Assembly (NCBI RefSeq): GCF_000717645.1
Contig: NZ_JNZZ01000002.1
Coordinates: 248,001-312,000 of the forward strand
DNA: 64,000 nucleotides
Source: Streptomyces californicus
Lineage (GTDB): Bacteria; Actinomycetota; Actinomycetes; Streptomycetales; Streptomycetaceae
Reading direction: 5' to 3'
A program made the translations under genes and the position numbers. Positions 9,416-17,261 of the stretch are shown piece by piece; position 1 is the stretch's first letter, and each line of letters begins with the position of its first letter. The notes beneath the pieces are model-generated. The model made no database searches, had not been told where the DNA came from, and was given only the letters and a program-made list of their open reading frames with translations.

Positions 9416-10089
9416 GAGAGCACGCGGGAACGACCACGGTCGACGGCGAGGCGGTGGCCGAAGCCGAGGCGCGGGAGGCGGCGGCACCGGAACGCGAGCG
9501 GGCGCAGGACGGCCGGACGGAGGCCGAGCCGGACGGCGCGGCGGACGGCCGGGGAGAGGAGGACGCGGACGGCCCGGAGGACACGGCGCGCCGACGGTGG
9601 CCGCGCGTCCTCGGCGCCCTGCTGGCGGTTGCCCTGATCGTCGTCGGCGGAGTCCTGTACGCGCAGGGCCGCCAGCTCCGGGACACCCCTGCCACGGCGA
9701 ACCTCGCGCTCACCGACGCGGCGGCGACCACCCGCGTCACCGGCGACGTGAGCAGCGCGCTCACGAAGGTCTTCTCGTACGCCCCCGGCTCCACCGCCAC
9801 CACGCAGACGGCGGCCAAACAGGTGCTGGCGGGCAAGGCGCTCCAGCAGTACGCGGCGCTGTTCGGCCAGGTGGAGCGGCAGGCAGCCGACCAGAAGCTG
9901 ACCCTCACCAGCGAGGTCGTCCGGGCCGGTGTGACCCGGCTGACCGGCGACAGCGCCCACCTCCTGGTCTTCCTCGACCAGGTCTACGAGCGGCAGGGCC
10001 GCGCCCCCACCACCGCCGCCGCGCAGCTCACGGTGACCGCCGAACTGCGCGACGGACGCTGGTGGATCGTCGAGATCGGCTCCATATGA
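9412..10089 (+). CDS. Mce-associated membrane protein (Mas), type B copy 1
   Basis: A 225-residue protein with a long acidic, Ala/Glu-rich cytoplasmic head (about 1-60), one membrane segment (about 62-82) and an outside domain. The outside domain shows RQLRDTPATANLALTD, VFSYAPGS and a closing DGRWWIVEIGSI. It is clearly related to the 269-residue protein at 10830 (LRDEPARQNSALTD, VFSYDYAS), so it defines a second Mas type. Start ATG 9412 overlaps the previous stop. The role is inferred to be accessory to Mce transport. Confidence 0.83.
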   Translation: MREHAGTTTVDGEAVAEAEAREAAAPERERAQDGRTEAEPDGAADGRGEEDADGPEDTARRRWPRVLGALLAVALIVVGGVLYAQGRQLRDTPATANLALTDAAATTRVTGDVSSALTKVFSYAPGSTATTQTAAKQVLAGKALQQYAALFGQVERQAADQKLTLTSEVVRAGVTRLTGDSAHLLVFLDQVYERQGRAPTTAAAQLTVTAELRDGRWWIVEIGSI

Positions 10090-10148
10090 CGGCGGACGGC
10101 GGGCGCAGGCGCACCGGTCCGGTTCGGCAGGCAGGGGAGAGGCACCAC

Positions 10149-10778
10149 ATGGCACGGCAGCGGACGGCGACAGCCACCACCGAGCGCGACGAGAGCACCG
10201 GCGACGGCGGGAGCGCCGCCACCTCCGAGACCTCCGGACGCACCGAACGGCCCGGCGCGGCGAGAGCGAAAAACCCGCTGCTGCTCGCGGCACTGGTCCT
10301 GGCCCTCTGCGCGGCCGGCGCGGCGGGCTGGGGCGGCTGGCAGCGCTACCAGGCAGCGAACGACGACTCCGCCTCCTTCGCGCAGGCGCGCGACGACGCG
10401 CTGGCGGCGGGGGAGCAGGCGGTGCAGAACATGAACACCCTGGACCACAAGACGCTGGAGCAGGGGCTCGACAGCTGGGAGCAGTCCACCACGGGCGATC
10501 TGCACCGCCAACTCGTGGACGGGCGTGACGCCTTCGCCCGGCAGATCACCGAGGCCAAGACGGTCAGCACGGCGAAGGTCCTCTCCGGCGCGGTGACCGA
10601 ACTCGACGAACGGGCGGGCCGCGCCGGGGTGATGGTCGCGCTGCGCGTCACCGTCACCGCGCCCGAGGGCGAACCGGCGGTGAAGGAGAGCCGGTTGATC
10701 GGGAGCCTCACCCGGACCTCGGAAGGGTGGAAGCTCAGCGCGCTGGGCCAGGCACCCGTCGGCGCCACGGCCGGCTGA
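10149..10778 (+). CDS. Mce-associated membrane protein (Mas), type A copy 2
   Basis: A 209-residue protein from ATG 10149, preceded by a GGGGAGAGG ribosome site 8 bases upstream. The frame is open further upstream but out of character. A polar Thr/Glu head (about 1-45) leads into a membrane segment (LLLAALVLALCAAGAAGWGG) and an outside domain with FAQARDDALAAGEQAV, LDSWEQSTTGDLHRQL and EGWKLSALG. These blocks line up with those of the gene at 8894. The 59-base gap before it is the first real spacer in the operon. Confidence 0.83.
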   Translation: MARQRTATATTERDESTGDGGSAATSETSGRTERPGAARAKNPLLLAALVLALCAAGAAGWGGWQRYQAANDDSASFAQARDDALAAGEQAVQNMNTLDHKTLEQGLDSWEQSTTGDLHRQLVDGRDAFARQITEAKTVSTAKVLSGAVTELDERAGRAGVMVALRVTVTAPEGEPAVKESRLIGSLTRTSEGWKLSALGQAPVGATAG

Positions 10779-10829
10779 CCCCGGCACCGCACCCGCCCCA
10801 CCCCGCACGCCCCGGAGAGGACCCACCCC

Positions 10830-11639
10830 ATGTCGACGACCCGCCACCTCGTCAACCGCCGCCGCCGGCTGGCCACGACGCCCCCGCGCACGGCGGAGGC
10901 CGAGACGGAGCCGGGCGGCGTGCGGACCGCCGCCCCGGACGGCGAGACCGCCACCGGCCGTGCACCGCGCGAGGCCGTGAGCACCGGCGCCGACCGCGAC
11001 CCGGAGGCCGGCCGCGAATCGGAAGCCGGCCGGGACTCGGACGCGGCCGGTACCGGCGCCTCCGCCGGCCCCGGCGACGACACCGCGACGGACACTCCCC
11101 GCACGAAGACGTCCCGGCCCTCCCGCCTGCGGGTCACCCTGCCCGCCGTGCTCTGCGCGCTGACCGTGCTCCTGGGGGCCTTCGCCGTCTGGGCGTTCAC
11201 CTCCGCCGACCGCCTCCGCGACGAGCCCGCCCGGCAGAACAGCGCGCTCACCGACATCGGCCGGACCAGCGAGGTGAAGGGCCGGATCAGCGAGGCGGTC
11301 GGCGCGGTGTTCTCGTACGACTACGCCTCGCCCGAGCGGGCCGACCGCGCCGCGCGCACCTATCTGACCGGCCGGGCCGTGCGGCAGCACAAGGACATGC
11401 TCGCCGATGTCCGGGAGCAGGCGCCCCGGCAGAAGCTGGTCCTCACCACCACCGTGACCGAGAGCGGGGTCGAGTTCCTCGACGGCGACCGCGCCCGGCT
11501 GCTGGTCTTCGCCGACCAGAGCAACACCCGTACCGGCAAGGCCGAGGAGACGACGTACGCGGCGGCCATGTTCGCGGTGGACGCCGTCCACCGCGGCGAC
11601 ACCTGGCTGATCGCCGGCATCGACACCTTCACCCGCTGA
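10830..11639 (+). CDS. Mce-associated membrane protein (Mas), type B copy 2
   Basis: A 269-residue protein preceded by a GGAGAGG ribosome site. The long head (about 1-95) is low complexity, with repeated Arg-Asp/Glu-Ala-Gly motifs. One membrane segment (about 100-122) and an outside domain homologous to the gene at 9412 follow. With its three neighbours it completes an A-B-A-B series. The lytic transglycosylase gene starts 15 bases downstream. Confidence 0.82.
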   Translation: MSTTRHLVNRRRRLATTPPRTAEAETEPGGVRTAAPDGETATGRAPREAVSTGADRDPEAGRESEAGRDSDAAGTGASAGPGDDTATDTPRTKTSRPSRLRVTLPAVLCALTVLLGAFAVWAFTSADRLRDEPARQNSALTDIGRTSEVKGRISEAVGAVFSYDYASPERADRAARTYLTGRAVRQHKDMLADVREQAPRQKLVLTTTVTESGVEFLDGDRARLLVFADQSNTRTGKAEETTYAAAMFAVDAVHRGDTWLIAGIDTFTR

Positions 11640-11654
11640 GCGAGGGGAACCGAC

Positions 11655-12911
11655 ATGAGCTTCAACCGCACGATGCGGCACCGGCTCGGCACCACGGCCT
11701 CCGCCGTGGCCGCGATGACCGCGCTCACCGCGTCCCAGGCCCCCGGGATCCCGCTGCCCGAGCCACGTCAGGAGAAGGCGGCGTCCTCGGACGACGTCGT
11801 GTGGACCGAGGTGCCGGGCGACGACGCGTACCACACCGAACTTCCGCCGCTGCGGTCCCCGGAGCCGCCCCGGCCGCTGAAGCCCGGCGCGAAGCCCGAT
11901 CCCGTCGTGGCCCGCGCCTGGTCCGAGGCGGGCATCCCGTCCACCGTGCTGGCCGCCTACCGCAAGGCCGAGAGCGCCGTGGGCCGTACCGACCGGGGAT
12001 GCGGGCTGCCCTGGCAACTGCTCGCGGCGATCGGCAAGGTCGAGTCCGGCCAGGCGTCCGGCGGCCGGGTCGACAAGCGCGGCACCACGCTCTCCCCGAT
12101 CCTCGGTCCCGCCCTCGACGGGAACGGCTTCGCCCTGATCCGGGACACCGACGGCGGGGCGTACGACGGGGACGGCACCTACGACCGGGCCGTCGGGCCG
12201 ATGCAGTTCATCCCCTCCACCTGGGCGAACTGGGGCGCGGACGGCAACGGCGACGGCCGCAGGGATCCGCACAACATCTACGACGCGGCGCTCGCCGCCG
12301 GCCGCTACCTCTGCGCCGGGACCCGCGACCTGACCCGCCGCGCCGATCTGGACCGGGCGATCCTCAGCTACAACCGGTCCGACACCTATCTGCGAACGGT
12401 CCTGTCCTGGCTGGAGTTCTACCGCGGCGGCAGCCACCCGGTCGCCGACGGCGAGGGCGTCCTCCCGGGCAGCCCCGGACCTGGTGGCAAGACCCGGCCG
12501 AAGGCCCCGGTCGGCGGCCCCGTCTCCCCGCAGAAGCCCGGCAAGGGCGGCGGAGGCGTCGTCGTCGGCCCGCAGCCCACCAAGCCGCCGAGCCCGACCC
12601 CCACGCCCCGCCCCACGGGCCCGGGCTCGCCCAGCCCCAGCCCCGACCCGACGGACCCGGGCCCCGGTCCCACCGATCCCGGGCCGAGCCCCAGCCCGAA
12701 CCCCACCGACCCGGGCCCGAGCCCGAGCCCGAGTCCCAGCCCCGACCCGACCGGCCCCACCACCCCGCCCGACCCCGGCGAGACCGGACCGGGCTGCCCC
12801 GGCGAAACCCCCTCCCCGTCCCCGGCCGACCCCGACCCGACCGCATCGGCCACCGGCGCGAAGGAAGAGCCCGACGACCCGTGCGCGCCGGGTGGGGAAA
12901 CCGCGGCCTGA
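11655..12911 (+). CDS. Secreted lytic murein transglycosylase (MltB/SLT-like) with Pro-rich tail
   Basis: A 418-residue exported enzyme expected to cleave peptidoglycan glycan strands non-hydrolytically. A signal segment (about 1-30) is followed by the catalytic domain (about 85-265). The likely catalytic glutamate sits in LLAAIGKVESGQ, followed by RAVGPMQFIPSTWANWG, DPHNIYDAALAAGRYLC and AILSYNRSDTYL, the hallmarks of MltB-like enzymes. After residue 275 comes a wall-spanning or flexible tail of Pro-Ser/Asp-Pro repeats encoded by a degenerate G+C-rich repeat (about 12580-12790). It begins 15 bases after the last Mas gene, so it appears to be part of the mce operon. Confidence 0.88.
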   Translation: MSFNRTMRHRLGTTASAVAAMTALTASQAPGIPLPEPRQEKAASSDDVVWTEVPGDDAYHTELPPLRSPEPPRPLKPGAKPDPVVARAWSEAGIPSTVLAAYRKAESAVGRTDRGCGLPWQLLAAIGKVESGQASGGRVDKRGTTLSPILGPALDGNGFALIRDTDGGAYDGDGTYDRAVGPMQFIPSTWANWGADGNGDGRRDPHNIYDAALAAGRYLCAGTRDLTRRADLDRAILSYNRSDTYLRTVLSWLEFYRGGSHPVADGEGVLPGSPGPGGKTRPKAPVGGPVSPQKPGKGGGGVVVGPQPTKPPSPTPTPRPTGPGSPSPSPDPTDPGPGPTDPGPSPSPNPTDPGPSPSPSPSPDPTGPTTPPDPGETGPGCPGETPSPSPADPDPTASATGAKEEPDDPCAPGGETAA

Positions 12912-13074
12912 GCCGCGCCCGACGCGTCCCTTCGGCCAACCGGGCCGAATTTCGATCCCTTCCCGGAACGTTCGGGAAATCATCGGAAAAGAAGTGAGTG
13001 ACTTTCTGCTTTCCCTGGGTAGCCGGGCTCGTGAGGGCCCGGGGAGGCCCTCGCCATTTCAGGGAGGGAATGCG

Positions 13075-13797
13075 ATGAAGAAGGTCATCCTGGCTGCGGT
13101 TTCGGTGTCGCTCGGGGCGGCGGCACTGGTGGGGTGCGGCGGTGAGGGATCGGATGAGGCGTTCGAGGGAAAGAGCGCCGACACCATCGCTGCGGACGCG
13201 GTCAAGGCGACGCGTGACGCGAAGTCCCTGCGGATCGCCGGAAAGGCGAAGCAGCCGGACGGCAACGAGATCGGCCTCGACTTCCACGTCGACGACCAGG
13301 ATCACTGTACGGGCACCATGACCGGGCAGGGCGCCAAGGCCGATGTCGTCCAGGTCGGGCAGAAGGCGTATGTGCGGGGCGACGAGAAGTTCTGGCAGAA
13401 CACGCTGAAGGGGAAGCCGGGCACCGAGAAGGTGGTCGAGCAGGTGCAGGGCAAGTGGGTGGCCTCCGACCCGGCGCAGTCCGGCACCGAGGGGATGTGC
13501 GACAAGCAGGCCGCCCTCGCCATGCTGGACAGCGACAAGTCCGAGCGCAAGGGGATGAAGAAGGGCGACACCACCGAGGTCGACGGAAAGCCGGCGCTCG
13601 TCCTGGAGAAGAACCAGAAGAGCGGCGAGAAGATCACCCTGTACGTGGCCACGGAAGGCGAGCCCTACATTCTCAAGGCGGTGTCCGAGGGCGGCGAGGC
13701 GCCGAGCGAGACGGTGCTGAGCGATTACAACAAGAAGGTCGACGCCCAGGAACCCGCCGCCGGGGACGTGGTCGACCTGAAGAAGGTCGGCGCCTGA
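13075..13797 (+). CDS. Lipoprotein, LppX/LprG-like
   Basis: A 240-residue lipoprotein. The signal ends in LGAAALVGCGG, so Cys21 is the predicted lipidated residue. The mature part has the order of the LppX/LprAFG family: an early helix (ADTIAADAVKATRDAKSLRIAG), then a curved sheet with DVVQVGQKAYVRGDEKFW, and later VDGKPALVLEK and a strand ending in ILKAVSEG. That family binds acyl lipids and shuttles them across the envelope. A strong AGGGAGGG ribosome site lies before ATG 13075, and a 7-bp hairpin (13033-13052) lies in the presumed leader. The 163-base spacer suggests its own promoter, but location behind the mce operon fits a lipid role. Confidence 0.75.
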   Translation: MKKVILAAVSVSLGAAALVGCGGEGSDEAFEGKSADTIAADAVKATRDAKSLRIAGKAKQPDGNEIGLDFHVDDQDHCTGTMTGQGAKADVVQVGQKAYVRGDEKFWQNTLKGKPGTEKVVEQVQGKWVASDPAQSGTEGMCDKQAALAMLDSDKSERKGMKKGDTTEVDGKPALVLEKNQKSGEKITLYVATEGEPYILKAVSEGGEAPSETVLSDYNKKVDAQEPAAGDVVDLKKVGA

Positions 13798-13898
13798 CGC
13801 ACTCCGCTTTCCGGAGCGACGGACGTCACCGGATTGCGACCTGTGTTCGCGCGCGGAATTCCGCACTCCGATTCTCGTGGAATCATCGAGAAAATCGA

Positions 13899-13938
13899 GA
13901 AAGGGGCTCTTCCACCGGCCGGTGGAAGAGCCCCTTTC
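13899..13938. terminator. Bidirectional terminator, perfect 40-base palindrome
   Basis: The 18-base arm starting GAAAGGGGCTC is repeated exactly in inverse orientation around a GGCC centre, with A-runs before it and T's at the end of the second arm. It sits between two convergent genes (lipoprotein and PPK2), so it can stop transcription from both sides. Confidence 0.92.
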
Positions 13939-13980
13939 GCCGCTCAGGGCCCCTGACGGGAAAGACGTGAGGAGCCCGCC

Positions 13981-14946
13981 TCACTCCTGCCCGGGATGGT
14001 TGCCCGGCCCGTGCGCCCGCCCGGTCAGAGGCGTGGGCGAGAGGGCCGCCCGCTCCTCGCCCGGCTCCAGCAGGGTGTCCGCCGGTCCGACGATCAGCGG
14101 GTCCGGGCTGCCTATGGCCTTCTCGTCCTTGCTGTCGTAGTCGAACCGCCACAGGAGACTGCGCATCGCCTCCAGCCGGCCGCGCTTCTTGTCGTTGTTC
14201 TTCACCACGGTCCACGGCGCGTACTCGGTGTCCGTGGCCCGGAACATCTCGACCTTCGCGGCCGTGTACTCGTCCCACAGGTCCAGCGACGCCAGGTCGG
14301 TCGGCGACAGCTTCCACTGGCGGACCGGATCGACCTGCCGGATCGCGAACCGGGTGCGCTGCTCGCTGCGGGAGACCGAGAACCAGAACTTCACCAGCAG
14401 CACGCCGTCCTCGACCAGCATCCGCTCGAACTGCGGCGCCTGCCGCAGGAAGTGCTCGTACTGCTCCGTGGTGCAGAAGTCCATCACCCGCTCCACCCCG
14501 GCCCGGTTGTACCAGGAGCGGTCGAAGAAGACGATCTCGCCGGCGGTCGGGAGCTGGGCCACATAGCGCTGGAAGTACCACTGGCCGCTCTCGCGCTCGG
14601 TGGGCTTCTCCAGGGCGACCACGCGCGCGCCACGCGGGTTCAGCCGCTCGGTGAACCGCTGGATGGTCCCGCCCTTGCCCGCCGCGTCACGGCCCTCGCA
14701 GAGGACCACCAGCCGCTGCCCGCTCTCCCGGACCCAGCGCTGGAGCTTGAGCAGTTCGATCTGGAGGACCCGCTTGCCCCGCTCGTACTCCTTGCGCCGC
14801 ACCCGCCGGTCGTACGGGTAGTTCTCCCGCCACGTCTCGATGGGACGGCCGCGGTCGTCCAGCAGGACGGGCTGCTCGGGGCGGCTGCCGTCTACGGTCA
14901 GCCCCTTCAGCAGCTCCGCCGGATCGGTTCCCGGTCCTTCGGTCAT
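13981..14946 (-). CDS. ppk2: Polyphosphate kinase 2 family protein
   Basis: A 321-residue cytoplasmic kinase that transfers phosphate between polyphosphate and nucleotides. The P-loop is GRDAAGKGG (about 85-93), the Walker B region FDRSWYNRAGVERVM (about 141-155), and the lid region contains Arg/Lys residues and WKLSPTDLAS. The KNNDKKRGRLEAMR helix is typical of the class. I chose ATG 14946 because the sequence upstream is a terminator hairpin. The lid and length fit one-domain PPK2 enzymes; whether it prefers ADP, GDP or AMP cannot be told from this. Confidence 0.9.
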   Translation of the reverse strand: MTEGPGTDPAELLKGLTVDGSRPEQPVLLDDRGRPIETWRENYPYDRRVRRKEYERGKRVLQIELLKLQRWVRESGQRLVVLCEGRDAAGKGGTIQRFTERLNPRGARVVALEKPTERESGQWYFQRYVAQLPTAGEIVFFDRSWYNRAGVERVMDFCTTEQYEHFLRQAPQFERMLVEDGVLLVKFWFSVSRSEQRTRFAIRQVDPVRQWKLSPTDLASLDLWDEYTAAKVEMFRATDTEYAPWTVVKNNDKKRGRLEAMRSLLWRFDYDSKDEKAIGSPDPLIVGPADTLLEPGEERAALSPTPLTGRAHGPGNHPGQE

Positions 14947-14977
14947 CGCCCTGGTCTCCCCGCTCGCTCGTCGTCCA

Positions 14978-15029
14978 CCGGTGCGGGAGAGGGCCCACCC
15001 CGCCGCGGGTGGGCCCTCTCCCGCACCGG
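14978..15029 (-). terminator. Hairpin terminator after the DNA ligase gene
   Basis: Two exact 23-base inverted arms (14978-15000 and 15007-15029) enclose a 6-base loop. It lies 41 bases past the ligase stop and 31 bases before the ppk2 start, both on the minus strand, so it separates the two genes. It lacks a T-tract, as is common in streptomycetes. Confidence 0.85.
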
Positions 15030-15070
15030 AACGTGCCCCCGCCGCCGCCGTCCATGCCGCGCCCGTGCTC

Positions 15071-16132
15071 TCAGCCGCCCGCCAGCACCTCGGCGAGATC
15101 GTAGGAGACGACCTCCTCCAACTGCGCGTACACACAGCTCGCGGGGGACCGGTCCGGCCGCCACCGGCGGAACTGGGTGGTGTGCCGGAACCGGTCGCCC
15201 TCCATGTGGTCGTACGCCACCTCGCACACCCGCTCCGGGCGCAGCGGCACCCACGACTGGTCCTTCTTGCCCGACCAGCGGTTCTGCGTCCCCGGCAGCC
15301 GGGACTGCTCGTGCGCCTCCGCCTGCGCCCAGGCGCCCCACGGATGGTCGGCGAACGCGCAGCGCAGCGGGGCCAGTTCCGCCGCCAGCTCGGCGCGCCG
15401 CCTCATCGGGAAGGCCGCGCAGACCCCGACGTGCTGGAGCACGCCCTCGGAGTCGTACAGGCCGAGCAGCAGCGAGCCGACGACGGGCCCGCTCTTGTGC
15501 TCGCGGTAGCCCGCGACCACCACGTCGGCGGTCCGCTCGTGCTTGATCTTGTACATCGCCCGGGTGTCGGGCCGGTAGGGCAGGTCCAGCGGCTTGGCCA
15601 CGATCCCGTCGAGCCCGGCCCCCTCGTACCGGTCGAACCACCCCCGGGCGACATCGAGGTCCGTGGTGGACGGGGCGAGGAACACGGGGGCCGATGCCCC
15701 GGCGAGCGCGGCCTTCAGCACCTTCCGCCGGTCCGCCTGCCGGGTGGAGAGCAACGAGGTCTCGTCCACCGCCAGGACGTCGAACGCGATCAGGCTCGCC
15801 GGAGTGCGCTCGGCCAGCATCCGTACCCGGGAGTCCGCCGGATGGATGCGCTCGCCGAGCCGCTCGAAGTCCAGCCGGCCCTCGTGGGCGACGACGATCT
15901 CCCCGTCGATCACGCAGCGCGGCGGAAGGTTCTCCCGCACGACGTCGACCAGGTCGGGGAAGTAGCGGGTCAGCGACTTGCCCGTACGGCTGCCGAGCTC
16001 GACCTCGTCGCCGTCCCGGTAGACGATCGTCCGGAAGCCGTCCCACTTCGCCTCGTACGCCATGCCCGGCGGGATCCTCGCCACCGACTTGGCGAGCATC
16101 GGCTTCAGGGGCGGCATCACCGGCAGGTCCAT
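15071..16132 (-). CDS. ATP-dependent DNA ligase, LigC/LigD ligase-domain type
   Basis: A 353-residue stand-alone ligase that seals nicks through a lysyl-AMP intermediate. The nucleophile motif is EAKWDGFR (Lys29), then CVIDGEIVV (about 105), ASLIAFDVL, GLDGIVAKPLDLPY, and the C-terminal OB domain with KIKHERTADVVVAGY (motif V). The C-terminal W/R-rich segment with VCEVAYDHMEGDRFRH is typical of bacterial end-joining ligases. ATG 16132 places the catalytic domain at the N-terminus; the open frame extends upstream into the divergent spacer. No polymerase or phosphoesterase domain is fused; the polymerase is encoded divergently next door. Confidence 0.92.
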   Translation of the reverse strand: MDLPVMPPLKPMLAKSVARIPPGMAYEAKWDGFRTIVYRDGDEVELGSRTGKSLTRYFPDLVDVVRENLPPRCVIDGEIVVAHEGRLDFERLGERIHPADSRVRMLAERTPASLIAFDVLAVDETSLLSTRQADRRKVLKAALAGASAPVFLAPSTTDLDVARGWFDRYEGAGLDGIVAKPLDLPYRPDTRAMYKIKHERTADVVVAGYREHKSGPVVGSLLLGLYDSEGVLQHVGVCAAFPMRRRAELAAELAPLRCAFADHPWGAWAQAEAHEQSRLPGTQNRWSGKKDQSWVPLRPERVCEVAYDHMEGDRFRHTTQFRRWRPDRSPASCVYAQLEEVVSYDLAEVLAGG

Positions 16133-16195
16133 GGCCCGATTGTTCACCCAGCACCGACCGGTGTCTCCCGATGTGCGGCATATGTGCGACCGGCC

Positions 16196-16201
16196 TACGG
16201 T
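16196..16201 (+). promoter_or_regulatory. -10 element (TACGGT) of a probable leaderless polymerase mRNA
   Basis: TACGGT ends 7 bases before ATG 16209 with no ribosome site between, the pattern seen before several other genes in this window. Confidence 0.45.
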
Positions 16202-16208
16202 GGCCGTC

Positions 16209-17261
16209 ATGGGAGCAGCGGTGGAGCTGGACGCGGACGGGCGGGCCGTGAGGCTGTCCAACCCGGACAAGGTGTACTTCCCGGAGAAGGGCTACACCAA
16301 GAGGGACGTGGCCGAGTACTTCCTGGCCGTGGGGCCCGGCATCACCCGGGCCCTCAACCACCGGCCCACCACCCTCCAGCGCTTCGTGGACGGCGTCGAG
16401 GGCGACTTCTTCTACCAGAAGCGCGCCCCGAAGAACCTCCCCGAGTGGATCCCGACCGCGCGGATCGCCTTCCCCAGCGGACGGTCGGCCGACGAGATCT
16501 GCCCGACCGAACTCGCCGCCGTCCTCTGGGCCGCCAACCTCGGCACGCTCACCTTCCACCCCTGGCCGGTGCGGGCCGGGGACACCGACCACCCGGACGA
16601 ACTGCGCATCGACCTCGACCCGCAGCCCGGCACCGGCTACGCGGACGCGGTCACCGCCGCCCACGAGCTGCGCTCCGTCCTGGAGGACCACGGCCTACGC
16701 GGCTGGCCCAAGACCTCCGGCGGGCGCGGAATGCACGTCTTCGTCCCCATCGAACCCGCCTGGACCTTCACCGAGGTGCGACGCGCCGCCATCGCCGCCG
16801 GGCGCGAGCTGGAGCGCCGGATGCCCGACCGGGTGACCACGGCCTGGTGGAAGGAGGAGCGCGGGGAGCGGATCTTCGTCGATTTCAACCAGACGGCCCG
16901 TGACCGCACCATCGCCTCCGCCTACTCGGTACGGCCCTTCCCGCACGCCCCGGTCTCCGCGCCGCTGCGCTGGGAGGAGATCGACGACGCCGTACCGCGC
17001 GACTTCGACATCCGCACGCTGCCCGCGCGCTATGCCGAAGTGGGCGACGTCCACGCCGGCATGGACCAGGAGGCGTTCCGGCTCGACGGGCTGCTGGAGC
17101 TGGCCGACCGGGACGAGAAGGAGCGCGGCCTCGGCGACATGCCGTATCCGCCGGAGTACCCGAAGATGCCCGGCGAGCCCAAGCGCGTCCAGCCCAGCCG
17201 TGCCCGCCACGACGACGGGGAAGACGACGGCCGGGGCACGAACGGCGGCGGGACGGAGTGA
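16209..17261 (+). CDS. LigD-type end-joining primase/polymerase (PolDom), stand-alone
   Basis: A 350-residue archaeo-eukaryotic-primase-fold polymerase that fills gaps or adds ribonucleotides at double-strand breaks. Catalytic acids are in RIDLDPQPG (Asp135, Asp137), the sugar/triphosphate site in SGGRGMHVFVPI (about 170-181), and the third acid in FVDFNQ (Asp225). The start of the domain is LSNPDKVYFPEKGYTK. I use ATG 16209; an upstream ATG at 16182 is also in frame. It is divergent from the ligase gene with a 76-base spacer. The last four bases overlap the next gene (GTGA). Confidence 0.93.
   Translation: MGAAVELDADGRAVRLSNPDKVYFPEKGYTKRDVAEYFLAVGPGITRALNHRPTTLQRFVDGVEGDFFYQKRAPKNLPEWIPTARIAFPSGRSADEICPTELAAVLWAANLGTLTFHPWPVRAGDTDHPDELRIDLDPQPGTGYADAVTAAHELRSVLEDHGLRGWPKTSGGRGMHVFVPIEPAWTFTEVRRAAIAAGRELERRMPDRVTTAWWKEERGERIFVDFNQTARDRTIASAYSVRPFPHAPVSAPLRWEEIDDAVPRDFDIRTLPARYAEVGDVHAGMDQEAFRLDGLLELADRDEKERGLGDMPYPPEYPKMPGEPKRVQPSRARHDDGEDDGRGTNGGGTE

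Noticed and set aside
12580..12790. Possible CRISPR-like or tandem repeat array
   Set aside because: It is the coding repeat of a Pro-Ser/Pro-Asp tail in frame with the transglycosylase; there are no unique spacers.
9984..12983. Open frame of about 1000 codons antisense to the Mas and transglycosylase genes
   Set aside because: Composition is Arg/Gly/Ala repeats with no domain, and five sense genes with start, ribosome site and family motifs occupy the same DNA.
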